Of a stretch of DNA of 64,000 nucleotides, positions 11,465-21,564 are shown in pieces. How positions within the stretch are numbered: position 1 is the first letter of the stretch; the number at the start of each line of letters is the position of its first letter. A program made the translations under genes and the position numbers. This stretch comes from Datisca glomerata (lineage: Eukaryota; Streptophyta; Magnoliopsida; Cucurbitales; Datiscaceae): NCBI GenBank assembly GCA_003255025.1, contig QANY01007889.1, positions 572,203 to 636,202 of the forward strand, given 5' to 3'. The notes under the pieces are model-generated. The model had not been told where the DNA came from and did not search any database. It saw nothing but the letters and a program-made list of their open reading frames with translations.

Positions 11465-12150
11465 ATAAAGTTTAATTAGCCTACATGAATCCTACACGAT
11501 ACTCGTGAAGTTATCGGGATGACCAAGCCACTTAAATATAGAAATATACTTGTGTTTATTATTTAATAATGTCATAAAGTTTAATTAGCCTACATGAATC
11601 CTACACGATTCCCGTGAAGTCCTCCTGTAGTCTACATGATGATTACACGATGCTAGTGAAGTTATCGTGTAGGCTACATGAAGACTACACGATGCCCGTG
11701 AAATCATCGTGTAGTCTACACGATGACTACGCGATACATGTGAAGTCATCGTGTAGGCTACACGAAGCCTACACAATGCTCATGAAGTCATCGTGTAGTC
11801 TACACAATGACTATAAGATGCCCGTGAAGTTATCGTGTAGGCTACATGAAGCCTACACGATGCCCGTGAAGTCATCGGGATGACAAACCACTTAAATATA
11901 GAAATATATTTGTGTTTATTATTTAATAATATCATAAAATTTAATTAGCCTAGATGAAGCCTACCTGTTGCCCGTGAAGTAATCGTGTAGTATACACGAA
12001 GACTACATGATGCCCGTGAAGTCATCGTGTTGGCTACACAAAGCCTACACGATGACTGTGAAGGCCTCATATAGGCTACATGAATACTACATGATGTTCG
12101 TGAAGTTTTCGTGTAGGCTACATGAAGTCTACACTAAACATATAGTAACA
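11465..12150. repeat. TACACGA palindromic array 3, 42-bp period
   Basis: Within 11600-11880 the unit is regular: tgaagtcatcgtgtagtcta / cacgatgactac..gatgcc, repeated with a 42-bp period for at least six units. Alternate units change tagtctacacgatgac to taggctacacgaagcc, so neighbouring units form an 84-bp higher-order unit. A separate 60-bp segment (atgaccaagccacttaaata and following text) recurs at about 11372, 11519 and 11880, breaking the array into sub-blocks that look like segmental duplications. Because the period is a multiple of three, both strands stay open over long stretches without being genes. Confidence 0.9.
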
Positions 12151-12894
12151 AAAAAACTCATAATCCATAATTCACAATTTGAGGGTGTATATAAATAAAA
12201 TAAAAATCCATAAAATATATCCAAATTAATTCAGTACAACATTGCCACGTGCAAATAACTTAATTGCGATTCATCTTCGATATTCTAGCATTTTTGTTGA
12301 GTTATTTCTTGGAGATTCTTCTCATATGCGAGGGGTTCGAAAAACTTAAGGGCGAATACCATGCAATCGAATCTACGAAAATGCAAAAACATAATTAAAT
12401 AATATGTATGGAATTTTATTGGACTTTCAAAGAAATGTATATTTCACTTACCAATTTTCTTGTTGCGGGCACTTCACGATCTCATATTTCCACTCATATT
12501 TGGATTTAGCATTGTGTCTTCTCTCATAAATGTTCATCATTTGAAGAAGCCAAGTGACAATCTTCATGAAATGTTTCATTATTTCAATGTACATGGATTG
12601 TTGATATGGCGTGTTCATAAATTTATAAATACGAATACACAGGCCATTCAAATCAACTTCAACTGCAATCCAATGATTGCGGTTCATAGCCATGGGAACG
12701 ATAACCTTATCCAACTGCTTGCAGCTTCTTCCAAAATTTGTCTGCAAGTCGAGGACCATGTATCGAAGCTGATCATCAACGTCAATATCCCAGCCCATGA
12801 GATCTTGCTCAACTCTGTCATTCCGTCAGACAGGTTCCCCTGTAATGTCACGGGAAAAAATTTAAATACTCAACCTCAAGAAAAAATGGTCATG

Positions 12895-12940
12895 AAGTAT
12901 ACACGAGGCCCGTGAAGGAATCGTGTAGACTATGTTGTGT
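12895..12940. repeat. Short TACACGA repeat block
   Basis: A single partial unit (atacacgaggcccgtgaagg then atcgtgtagac) lies inside the Ulp1 gene region, upstream of its protease block in the minus-strand direction. It matches the array unit of 11600-11880. Confidence 0.7.
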
Positions 12941-13261
12941 TCATTAAGTTCAAAAATAAATTTTACTTGCATAATCAAATCACCAACCTTGATTCTGATA
13001 TGAGGGTTGTATTCTTGCAAATCTCTCCTCATGAGCTAAAGGTATGTATGATATGCTATAATATAATAAAGATTAGTTAAGATATTTATAATTATTTTAA
13101 ATACCACATTAAAAAAGACTATAGATAACTTCTTACATTTGACTCAAGCCATTGATAAAGTGAAGAGACTAGTTTTTTTAACCAGGTAAGGTCAATGGTG
13201 CAAAATCCAATGTCTATTTTCTCATTTTGTACAACATAATTATATATCAAAATTAGGTATA

Positions 13262-13625
13262 TGATTGGTTAACTACACGGTGGTTACACGATGTCAGTGT
13301 AACCATCGTGTATACTATACGATGGCTACACGAGGTCAGTGTAACCATCGTGTAATATACACGATGTCAGTGTAACCACCATGAATACTACACGAAGACT
13401 ACATGAGGTTAGTGTAGCCACCATGTATGCTACATGATGGCTACATGAGGTCGGTGTAACCATCGTGTATACTACATGATGGCTACATGAAGTCAGTGTA
13501 ACAATCATGTATACTACACGATAGCTACACGAGGTTAGGGTAACCATCGTGTAGTATACACGATGTCAGTGTAACCATCATGTATACTACATGAAGACTA
13601 TACCAAGTCAGTGTAGCCATCGCTG
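13262..13625. repeat. TACACGA palindromic array 4, 42-bp period
   Basis: At least seven units of the form cagtgtaaccatcgtgtata / ctacacgatggctacacgag repeat with a 42-bp period. The core palindrome is shared with the other arrays, but the half between palindromes (gtcagtgtaacc) is specific to this block, so the array expanded locally. Confidence 0.88.
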
Positions 13626-13959
13626 AGAAGAAGAAGTGTACAAGAAAATTACAGAACTTACTTTGCCTTTGGGGAAGTGAACCAGGCTTTAAAACGAGCT
13701 TCATCCACTGAAAGTACATCACCATATGCTTGAAATGATTTGAAGTCCGTTTTGGCAACGATATTCTCATCAATTTTTTTTCCTTCATCGCTACTTCTTT
13801 TCAACCTTTTTAGTTTCCCAATTAGATGACTCTAGGACCCGAGATCTTTTTATCTTCCTCTTACCAAGTTCACGAAGGTAGACGAGCTCTTCTTCTTCTT
13901 CATCGTTGGACTACTCCGTTGACTGAACTGAATCCATCAATGCAGATATTATCGATGCA

Positions 13960-14690
13960 ACCTCTTCATCCTCTTCGTCTTCCTCTTCGTCCTCTTCATC
14001 TTCCTCTTCGTCTTCCTCTTCGTCCTCTTCATCTTCCTCTTCGTCCTCTTCGTCTTCCTCTTCTTCCTCTTCATCTTCCTCTTCGTCCTCTTCGTCTTCC
14101 TCTTCTTCCTCTTCTTCTTCCTCTTCGCCTTCCTCTTCGTCTTCCTCTTCTTCCTCTTCGTCTTCTTCTTCTTCCTCTTCGTCTTCCTCTTCTTCCTCTT
14201 CGTCTTCCTCTTCTTCCTCTTCGTCTTCCTCTTCGTCTTCCTCTTCGTCTTCCTCTTCTTCCTCTTCTTCCTCTTCGTCTTCCTCTTCTTCCTCTTCGTC
14301 TTCCTCTTCTTCCTCATCTTCCTCTTCTTCCTCGTCTTCCTCCTCTTCGTCTTCCTCCTCTTCCTCTTCATCTTCCTCTTCTTCCTCGTCTTCCTCCTCT
14401 TCGTCTTCCTCCTCTTCCTCTTCATCTTCCTCTTCTTCCTCTTCGTCTTCCTCTTCTTCCTCTTCGTCTTCCTCTTCTTCCTCTTCGTCTTCCTCATCTT
14501 CCTCTTCGTCTTCCTCGTCTTCCTCTTCGTCTTCCTCTTCTTCCTCTTCGTCTTCCTCTTCATCTTCATCGTCTTCCTCTTCGTCTTCCTCTTCTTCCTC
14601 TTCGTCTTCCTCTTCTTCCTCTTCGTCTACCTCTTCTTCCTCTTCGTCTTCCTCTTCTTCCTCTTCGTCTTCCTCTTCTTCTTCTCTCTT
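13960..14690. repeat. TCTTCCTCTTCG minisatellite encoding an acidic tract on the minus strand
   Basis: About 730 bases are built almost only from the words tcttcctctt, cg, ct and ca in 9- and 12-bp units. In one minus-strand frame this reads Glu/Asp only (GAA GAG GAA GAC ...), consistent with the acidic linker of the DUF1985/Ulp1 gene in which it lies. Other frames read Lys/Arg or Leu/Pro and are artefacts. T-rich decayed sequence continues to about 15230 and still gives Glu-rich text in the minus frame. Confidence 0.85.
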
Positions 14691-15694
14691 TATTCCTTAT
14701 AATTCTTATTTTCTTCACTTCTTCCCTTCTTTATTTTCAGCTTCTTCTTTGTGTATTTCTTTTTTTTTTTCAGCTTTATTTTCGGCTTTATGTATTTCTT
14801 TTTTTTTCAGCTTTATTTTCGGCTTTGTGTATTTCTTCCCTTCTTTATTTTCAGCTTCTTCTTTTTTCTTCTTCTTCTTTTGTTTTTTATTCTTTTGCTT
14901 CTTCTTCTTTTGTTTTTTCTTTTTGTTCTTCTTTTTCTGATTTCTCTTCTATTTTTTTCTATTTCTTTTTTCCCTTCTGTTTTTTCTTCATCTTCCTTCT
15001 TTTCACCTTTCTCCTCTTTATTACCTTCCTTCTCTTCGCTCTTCTCTTCGCCCTTCTCTTCTTCTTTTTCTTTTTGTTTTTCATCTTTTTATTTTTCTTC
15101 TTCTTCCTTATGTTCCTTCTCTTACTCTTCTTCCTTCTCTACCATCTCCTCTTCTTCTTCTTCTTTCTCTACCACATCTTCTTCTTTTTCATCCTTCTCT
15201 CCTTCTTCATTTTTTCTCTTCCTTCGCAATCTCCGTCTCCTCCCCATCGCTAGCCATCATTATGGCAGATCGAGGATAGAATGAATAGTCATCATTATGG
15301 AAAGTCTTCTTCTTATCTTGGGCTTCACCGAACTTTAGTCGGTCATCAATAAGAAGTCTTTCTTGGAGAAGCACAGTGGTTCCTCGTTGCCAAGAAACCA
15401 AATTTCCTCCTCAGATGGAGTGTCGTTGACATATTCGACCTCCCTGACCAGCACCTGGTGGCAGACAGTTACTGAAAATTTCAGCACTGGGAGATCAAAG
15501 AGATGACTAAAGCATGTCTTCCTAAATAGGGAGAGTTGAGGAGTTGTCAGCTTAGTCTTGATAACCTATGTAGTGGGTATTGCATTTTGCATTGACCCTT
15601 GCTTTTGGAATTGTGTTAACGTCATGGACGTATCTTAGTTGCTTCTTTGATGAAGGCATAACCTGTAGAATATTCATGGAAAACATAAGATCTA

Positions 15695-15865
15695 GAAATG
15701 TACACGATGCTCGTGTAATCATCGTGTAGACCACACGAGCTTTACACGACCCACGTGTAGTCATCGTGTAGACTACATGAGCTTTACACGACCTACATGT
15801 AGTCCTCGTGTAGGCGACACGAGGGGTACATGACCCTCGTGTGGCCTACACGACCCTCATGTAAC
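15695..15865. repeat. TACACGA palindromic array 5
   Basis: About six units of tacacgacc.tcgtgtag and its variants lie just outside the DUF1985 block, next to the right terminal region of the MULE. Confidence 0.85.
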
Positions 15866-15869
15866 CCAA

Positions 15870-16120
15870 AAAATAGACACCCACCAAAACCAGATTCTCA
15901 GAAACTAAAAAAAAAACACTCAGAAACCTAGGAGAGAAAAAAAACTCAGAAACCCAGAAAAAATATTAGAAACCCAAAAAATAACCTTGTTGTGATTCAG
16001 ACATTCATAAAAATAGAAACGTTGAAATTCAGTAAAAACCCTCAGAAACCCAGAAAAACATCTCAAAAACCCAAAAAAAAAATCCTCAGAATCCAGAACA
16101 AAAACTCAGGAACCTGAAAA
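15870..16120. repeat. A-rich CTCAGAAACCCAGAAAAA degenerate array
   Basis: Repeats of roughly 18-20 bases (ctcagaaacc, cagaaaaa, aacccaaaaaa) lie between array 5 and the right inverted repeat. They probably belong to the leader of the minus-strand cargo gene. An analogous A-rich AACCCTAAAACCAG array flanks the second MULE transposase of the window (19255-19500). Confidence 0.65.
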
Positions 16121-16354
16121 CTTACCTTGTTTTTCCTTGCTATGAGAGACGAAGACTCAAGGATTTGCAGAGAGAGAGAGATGCTGCAACTTCGAGGGAG
16201 AGAGAGATAGTAACAGTAAGAGATAAATGAAGGAAATACAAGTGAGGTACACAAAATGGTGGGGTTTCGTGTAATCATCATTTTTTTTTCAAGCCGTCGT
16301 TTGGAATTCATGAATGATTTTTTGGTAACTTCACAAGCTTAATTCTAATTGAAG

Positions 16355-16447
16355 GTGGGCTAGGGTCATGGTAAGTAAAACTTAGTGTAAATATATAATT
16401 CAGTAAAATAGTTAGTGTAGGAGTATACTTTAACAAAAAAAAATCCG
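16355..16447. repeat. Right terminal inverted repeat of the 8.2-kb MULE
   Basis: This is the inverted partner of 8212-8300. It ends aacaaaaaaaaatccg and is followed by the 9-bp duplication ACATTAATA at 16448-16456. Confidence 0.82.
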
Positions 16448-16456
16448 ACATTAATA

Positions 16457-17595
16457 TGTAAAAGATAGTTAATAAATATCAGTTATATTTTGATCATGGA
16501 TGAATAGAAATGCATGAAAAGTTGAAAATACTTCACTAACAAAAAAGTTACTGTTACATGTAGGTTATGAAATTACAATATGTCTGCCAACAATGCGAAG
16601 AACTATGTATGATTTTATGTGTTTAACAACGTTCGTCTTTATTATCAAGAGTTGGTTCTTCGACAACTAACTGTCAGCTTGATTAAAAGTTGCTTGTACA
16701 TAATTACCTCTCGTAGGATCATGTATAAGTATTCCACTGCCACCAGAAATCAAATATATGATCTTAACCAATAGCTACTAAATACAGTAAATTGCATGCT
16801 CAACATCATTACCTATTGTAGGATCCTGTACAAGCATTCGTATGCTATTTCACTTTCCAATATCCACCTAAAAAGGACAAGCTCTTTTCTATAATACATT
16901 TGCTTTAACAAATGAACATTGTCTACTTACAATGCGAAAAAGAAAAGAAAACATCAAGTTGCTTAAACAAAATACATATCAATCCATCCATTTTCATAAC
17001 CAAAATACATATCCATAACAAAAATATATATCATGTCCATAATCAATAATATACATCCCTAACCAAAATACATATATCATATCCACAACCAAAATACATA
17101 TCTAAAACCAATAATTTATGTTATTTTGGGCCAACAATAATTTATATGTTAGAAACTCATAAACATTAAATATTATATATATATTTTTTATGTTATCAGA
17201 ACATGAAAATTCATATAAATGAATTGAGATAAATATTTTTGAAAAGAATGAATTTTCTCTTAATATGATAGAATCTAACAAATTGATGAATAATTATTTT
17301 GTATATTATTCAAATAGTAACTATATGAAGTAAAATTTCAATAACATTATGAAATTTTTTTCATGTATTTATTACTACTATTATTTTAATTTAAATTAAG
17401 ATTTACAATCATTTTAAAAAAATAATGTATTTATTTTAGCATTATTATTGATTTCAATTTTTACGTATAGTTTAACTTACTTAATACGTGCGAAGCAAGT
17501 AATTTTTGACTAGTTAATAATAAAAAAGAAGCAATTGATATGAATGAAACAATAAATTAACAATTAAAGAATCACTTAATATCATAAAAACAATT
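16457..17595. other. AT-rich intergenic region with AACCAAAATACATATC repeats
   Basis: No gene is recognisable. Between about 16970 and 17115 a 16-20-base word (aaccaaaatacatatc with short variable spacers) recurs five or six times. The rest is low-complexity AT-rich sequence. Confidence 0.5.
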
Positions 17596-17599
17596 AATT

Positions 17600-18790
17600 A
17601 ACAAGTGAAAAGAAGCAAGGAAGTTACCGAAAATCTCATAAATTCGTAAGTAGATTGCCTGCTGACTTTGACTACTTGCGACACGTTTAGAGGCAACATG
17701 TGCACCCTTACATGCTCGCTTGTTATGCTCATCGACTTGCACTTACTATAATTTAATGTAAAGTTATGCTTGCTCAACATTTTCGATGTAGAGGTGGACT
17801 CTTCATTGAACTTTTTCCTTTGTTTCTTAGGCCTACTAGGTTGCTTTCTAAGAATTGGAGTTAAAATTTAGTCTAGGCCAATAATCCCACGTATCTTGGG
17901 TCATCGTTTAGGTCCGTTACAAGGTTGGGTTAAATGCTCGTATGTCCTCATAACAATTTTGATGTGGTAATATTGGTGAACAGACTCATCTGGGAACTTT
18001 GCCATGAAGTTTATGCACTGGATATAATGCATATAAAGGATACCACATAGGTCTCAATTCTTACAACTATAACTGTTCAATTCATGATCAATCACGTATT
18101 GGTCAAACTCGGAACGAACTTCAAATTCCCCCCCACCCGACCAGTAGTAGACACAAGCCTTGGAAGCTTCAATAGAATTTTGCAATTCTTCTTTATGTTT
18201 TGACATATTATACCATCAACCTTCATGTACTCATCTATTATTTTTCTAAATTCTACATATCAAAGATCTCTTGGTATTCTTCATCATGGTGATAATAGGA
18301 CAGTTTCTCGCCTCCAAGATCCAGGCATTGAAGCACTCTAATACATTGTTCAATAACATGTCACACTTTCTGAAGGCATGTCTAGGCCAATGTTTTTTGT
18401 CCACCTTATTCAACTAATTGTAAGCATTTTCATCAAAAAAATTTCAAGTTTTCCAAACCCATATGACATGGTGGCCCTTGTTGCATTCCATAAGGCATCA
18501 TTGAATACCTTTCCCTTAAAATCAGCCTTAAAGTTTGCATAGAGATGCCTCACACAGAATTTATATTCAATACTCCCTCATACTTCTTCTAAAGTAGGTA
18601 ACCATCCCTTTTGTTAGTCAGTTATAAATGTAAGGCCCGATTGATTTCTTGGGTCAATATCTCCTAGTAACAGCTCCAAAAACCAACTTCAGCTATATTT
18701 ACTCTCTTGCTCGACAATTGCAACTGTAGTTATTCCCATCTATTCAAATTACTGCCATTATCTGACATGGCATCTTACTTTTAAGAAGCA
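17600..18790 (-). pseudogene. Second MULE transposase remnant (classic MuDR type)
   Basis: Minus-strand reading gives the conserved C-terminal half of a MuDR-type transposase in order. The blocks are FWSCY/LELLLGDI and LTFITDQQKGWLPTLEEV (second catalytic Asp), YKFCVRHLYANFKADFKGK, LWNATRATMSYGFGKLEI, KKHWPRHAFRKCDMLLNN, LECFNAWILEARNCPIITMM, a decayed SWIM finger (NWDLCGILYMHYIQCI) and a GRPKK-like tail (PSRPKKQRKKFNEE) near 17800. Frame shifts and stops occur at several points, and the SWIM Cys/His residues are partly lost (ILYMHY for IPCxHA). This protein differs clearly from the transposases at 9-11 kb and 43-45 kb. Terminal repeats were not located. Confidence 0.85.
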
Positions 18791-19520
18791 TTCATCTACC
18801 AATAATAGGAATATATCCACTTAAAAAACCCCTCTAACAAGCGTTTAAATAGACATACAACCTCTGATAAGTTGGTTGTACCTCAAGACATGGTCTTTCA
18901 GACATACTTGAGTAGAGAGATAATATGTAAGTGCACTATTTTGACAAGGCTAAATATAAAAGTACTCTTAGGCCTCAACACAAATCAATGCAGAAGAATT
19001 CACCGTAACACAACAGAAAGCCTAACCACATATATTTCTAAACAAAATTTAAACTGATTTTATCCACTATATTGAACATATTTTATCCAAAACATGTTTC
19101 AATAAGTTGAACAGATTTTATCCAAAACAAATTTTGAATAGAAAGCCACATCCAAAACAAAATTTATCCACATCCAGAACATAATTTTAGCAGAACAAGT
19201 TTCAATAGAGAACAGAACATACATATATTTCAGCACAACAAATTTCAAAACTAGATTTTATCAAAATTTATCCTAAAACCAGATATTTGTAACCCTAAAA
19301 TTATTTCATAACTCTAAAACCAAATTTCGTAACCCTAAAACCAGAATTTCATAACCTAAAACCAAATTTTCAAAACCATAAATCACATTTTTGAAATCCT
19401 AAAACCAGATTTAAACCCTAAACCAATTAAAGAAAACCTTAAATTAGTAATGAAACTCCTCCTCTCAAAACCATAAACCAGATTTTTAAAACTTCCAAAA
19501 TTCAAATAAAATAAACAAAA
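18791..19520. repeat. A-rich degenerate arrays beside the second MULE transposase
   Basis: From about 19040 to 19250 the words ttttatccaaaacaaattt and catccaaaacaa recur. From 19255 to 19500 the word aaccctaaaaccagattt recurs six to seven times with variation. The position upstream of the minus-strand transposase parallels the A-rich array at 15870-16120. The AAACCCTAA-like words are not a true telomeric repeat. Confidence 0.6.
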
Positions 19521-20067
19521 TAGCTTTAATATGTACTCTCAAGGAGAATCACTTGCTTCCTTGTGTAACTTTCACAATTTTCAAGTAAATGCTATCTGGA
19601 TTGTCGATTGTGGTCCTAGATTGATGTCAAATCTACTAAAATGGAGAAGACGATAAACTGAAGAATCTGCTGAAAGTGAGAAAGTGTAAGAGAGAATATG
19701 AGAAAGAGAGAAGAAAAAGACAACTTGGTCTCGTGTTTTCCTTCGGGAAAACACGGGGTCTACCTTGTAATTTAAAAAATTTAAGGGTGGAAACGTGATA
19801 TAAAAATTCTAAACGCCACAACTTTACTGATGTAGCAGACACATGTAAAAGTGTGTCTGCCACATGAGCAAACTGTTATGTTTTTTAATAGAATGTGGAT
19901 GAGTGATGGGATTGAAATATCTTACAAGATATAATTGAGTAAAATGAAATTATAATGATGAAATTAAAACTTGACCCAAATTATAGTTATCATATATGTA
20001 ATTTTCTCTTTTAAATGTAAGTTAAAAATACATGGTTTATTTTTGAGTTCTCTCGCCCCTTCTCTGT
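19521..20067. other. Non-coding region with a 14-bp-stem hairpin
   Basis: At 19830-19865 the arm atgtagcagacaca pairs with tgtgtctgccacat (13 of 14 positions) across an 8-base loop. Terminal repeats of the adjacent MULE might lie here but were not paired. The remainder shows no recognisable gene. Confidence 0.5.
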
Positions 20068-20756
20068 GTATATAAATTAATTGCTCTCCTCGCGACCCTA
20101 TTATGTATATTTTCTACTTGTGTTTCTTCTTTCCTCCTCCTCTTCTTCTCCGTTCAGACTCTTTCCTCTCCCCCTCCTTTGTCTTTTCTTCTCCTCCTCC
20201 CCTCTCTATGTTTTCCTTCTCCTTTGTTCTCGTTCATTCTCCCTCTGCGCCCATCTCTGCTTCCCTCTTGTTTCTCTTCCTTTCTCTTTCATTTTTCTTT
20301 TCTTTGCATTTTTTTTGGGTCTGTCCTCTATGTCTCTAGGGGATTTCTTCTGATCTTGAAAGTTTTTTTTGTGTCTACCGGTTGTGTAGACCTTGGTCCA
20401 CCAGATCTATGGTCTTGAGTGATTTTTTCTCTTCAGATCTGACTTTTATAGAACTATCTGGACCTATTTTGCATGCATCACAACCAGAATTTCCAGATAT
20501 GCAGATATGCTTTTGTAGTGCTAACTGGCCGAGCCAGGTGTGGTTGGTGGAGGACCTGTGAAACAAGTCGACTGTGCTCTATATTTGTGTGCTGATTATG
20601 CATATGATCCCCTCCCTAGACTTAAGTAGGTATTTGCCGGTCTTATCTAATACCTGTAATAGTAGATATGATAGTTGGATTCAGATTCTAGATATTTTTA
20701 TAGCATTTCGTTGTTTATGAATGACATGTTCTTTCTTAAAAAAGTATATAAATTAA
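20068..20756 (+). mobile_element. Short non-LTR retroelement with 13-bp target duplication
   Basis: The identical 13-mer GTATATAAATTAA occurs at 20068-20080 and 20744-20756. The 663-bp insert between them begins ttgctctcctcgcgacc and ends tttatgaatgacatg ttctttctt followed by an A tract touching the right duplication. That ending resembles plant L1 3' tails. It has no ORF2, only T/C-rich and G/T-rich sequence without a long frame. I read it as a non-autonomous LINE derivative, or a retroposed transcript, mobilised by LINE machinery. It is not a tRNA-type SINE, as no A/B boxes are seen. Confidence 0.8.
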
Positions 20757-21316
20757 GTTAGAAATCATATTGCTACAGGAAATCATGATTTGCATTATAA
20801 AATATAATTTGAGACTGCTCACTAATTATCTAACTTAAAAGTATACAGAGTATCTGTTAAGAATCTAATTAAATGACTTCGTTACATGTCGCAATTAGTT
20901 TTAAGTTAAAATGCCAATCAAATGATTTTACAAACAAAGTGAGGATGAAGTCATCTAAAAATATTTTTTCTAACATCCCAACTTTTATATATACTAGCTA
21001 AAAATTCATATACATCACACATGTGACTGAATATTTTATATGAACAATAATATTTATATTTCATGTACATATGTAGAAATCGTATGAAAATAATACTAAT
21101 TTGAAATATTTTCTCGAGAGAAAGAAAATTTAATTTTATATCCAATTATAGTTTGAATTATTTTATTTTAACAGTACGCATGAATTTCGTAGATAAGTAA
21201 TATTTTGCTTAATTTAGTGCCTATAATAGTTTATTAAATTAATCTTAGAAATAGTTTATCACTCTCTTATATCAATTTTATTAAAAAAATCTACACTTAC
21301 GGTCTATGATGTGTGA
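20757..21316. other. AT-rich intergenic region
   Basis: I see no coding potential, RNA gene or terminal repeat in this stretch. Confidence 0.45.
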
Positions 21317-21320
21317 TGTA

Positions 21321-21485
21321 TGATGTAGGATCAAACGCTTACTGTTGAACTAAATGTTATAGTTCGTAATTAAAGAACAACTTAATTTCTCTTATTTAGT
21401 TCAGACATCTACACTCAGGTTTCAAATATCACTTGGCCTCACTAGGCCTTCACCACATGGTAGGATGCTGGCCTACTTGCCAACA
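21321..21485 (-). repeat. TRIM 3' LTR
   Basis: This is the left copy of the 160-bp direct repeat, running minus-strand TGTTGG to ...CTACATC(A). Confidence 0.85.
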
Positions 21486-21564
21486 ATCCCCCTCATCACA
21501 TGTCCACAAGCACAATGCATTCCCTAAGAGTGAAACTCTTGACCACCAGGCTCTGATATCAATT

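Larger units (their letters stand above)
12285..15565 (-). pseudogene. DUF1985 - acidic tract - Ulp1-like C48 protease remnant
   Basis: Minus-strand reading. At about 15563-15390 a DUF1985-type block is readable (LFRKTCFSHLFDLPVLKFS, then VREVEYVN and EIWFLGNEEPLCFSKKDFLL). A Glu/Asp-rich tract encoded by a GAA/GAG/GAC minisatellite occupies most of 15230-13960. The Ulp1 C48 peptidase block is at 12798-12452 (GWDIDVDD, LDKVIVPMAMNRNHWIAVEVD with the catalytic His), ending CPQQEN at a consensus donor. The next exon, 12372-12285, supplies FDCMVFALKFFEP with the catalytic Cys. The catalytic Asp position (IYDS in the family) reads IYKF, and the splice junction creates TGA. Array repeats interrupt the middle. 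The gene is decayed. Family members remove SUMO-like modifiers; in MULEs their role is unknown. Confidence 0.8.
8203..16456. mobile_element. 8.2-kb Mutator-like element with Ulp1-type cargo (Kaonashi-like)
   Basis: The left end at 8212 and the right end at 16447 form long inverted repeats. Reading inward, the left reads ttttttgttaaaatagactc ctacactaat and the right (reverse complement) ttttttgttaaagtatactc ctacactaac. Similarity continues for about 90 bases, through cttacc.tgaccct. Flanks carry ACATTAATT (8203-8211) and ACATTAATA (16448-16456), an 8 of 9 match of the length expected for Mutator. Inside are a decayed MULE transposase (+) and a convergent DUF1985/Ulp1 gene (-), the combination known from Kaonashi-type MULEs. 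Several palindromic repeat arrays lie between the coding parts. Both genes carry stops, so this copy is not expected to be autonomous. Confidence 0.88.

Noticed and set aside
11585..12198. Open frames on both strands with 14-residue periodic peptides
   Set aside because: They follow from the 42-bp repeat period and have no start context or homology.
13949..14569. Minus-strand Lys/Arg-rich frame resembling a basic protein
   Set aside because: It is another frame of the same minisatellite. The Glu/Asp frame is the one compatible with the surrounding DUF1985/Ulp1 gene.
13826..15253. Long plus-strand open frame rich in Leu/Pro/Arg, then Phe/Ser
   Set aside because: It is the wrong-strand reading of the TCTTCCTCT minisatellite; composition is wholly set by the repeat and there is no domain.
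19255..19500. AACCCTAAA words suggesting an interstitial telomere
   Set aside because: The spacing and intervening accagattt do not give the 7-bp plant telomeric repeat. It is a degenerate element-associated array.
20081..20418. Three overlapping Phe/Ser/Pro-rich open frames
   Set aside because: The sequence is C/T-rich and open in all frames, and lies inside a retroposed element with defined ends.
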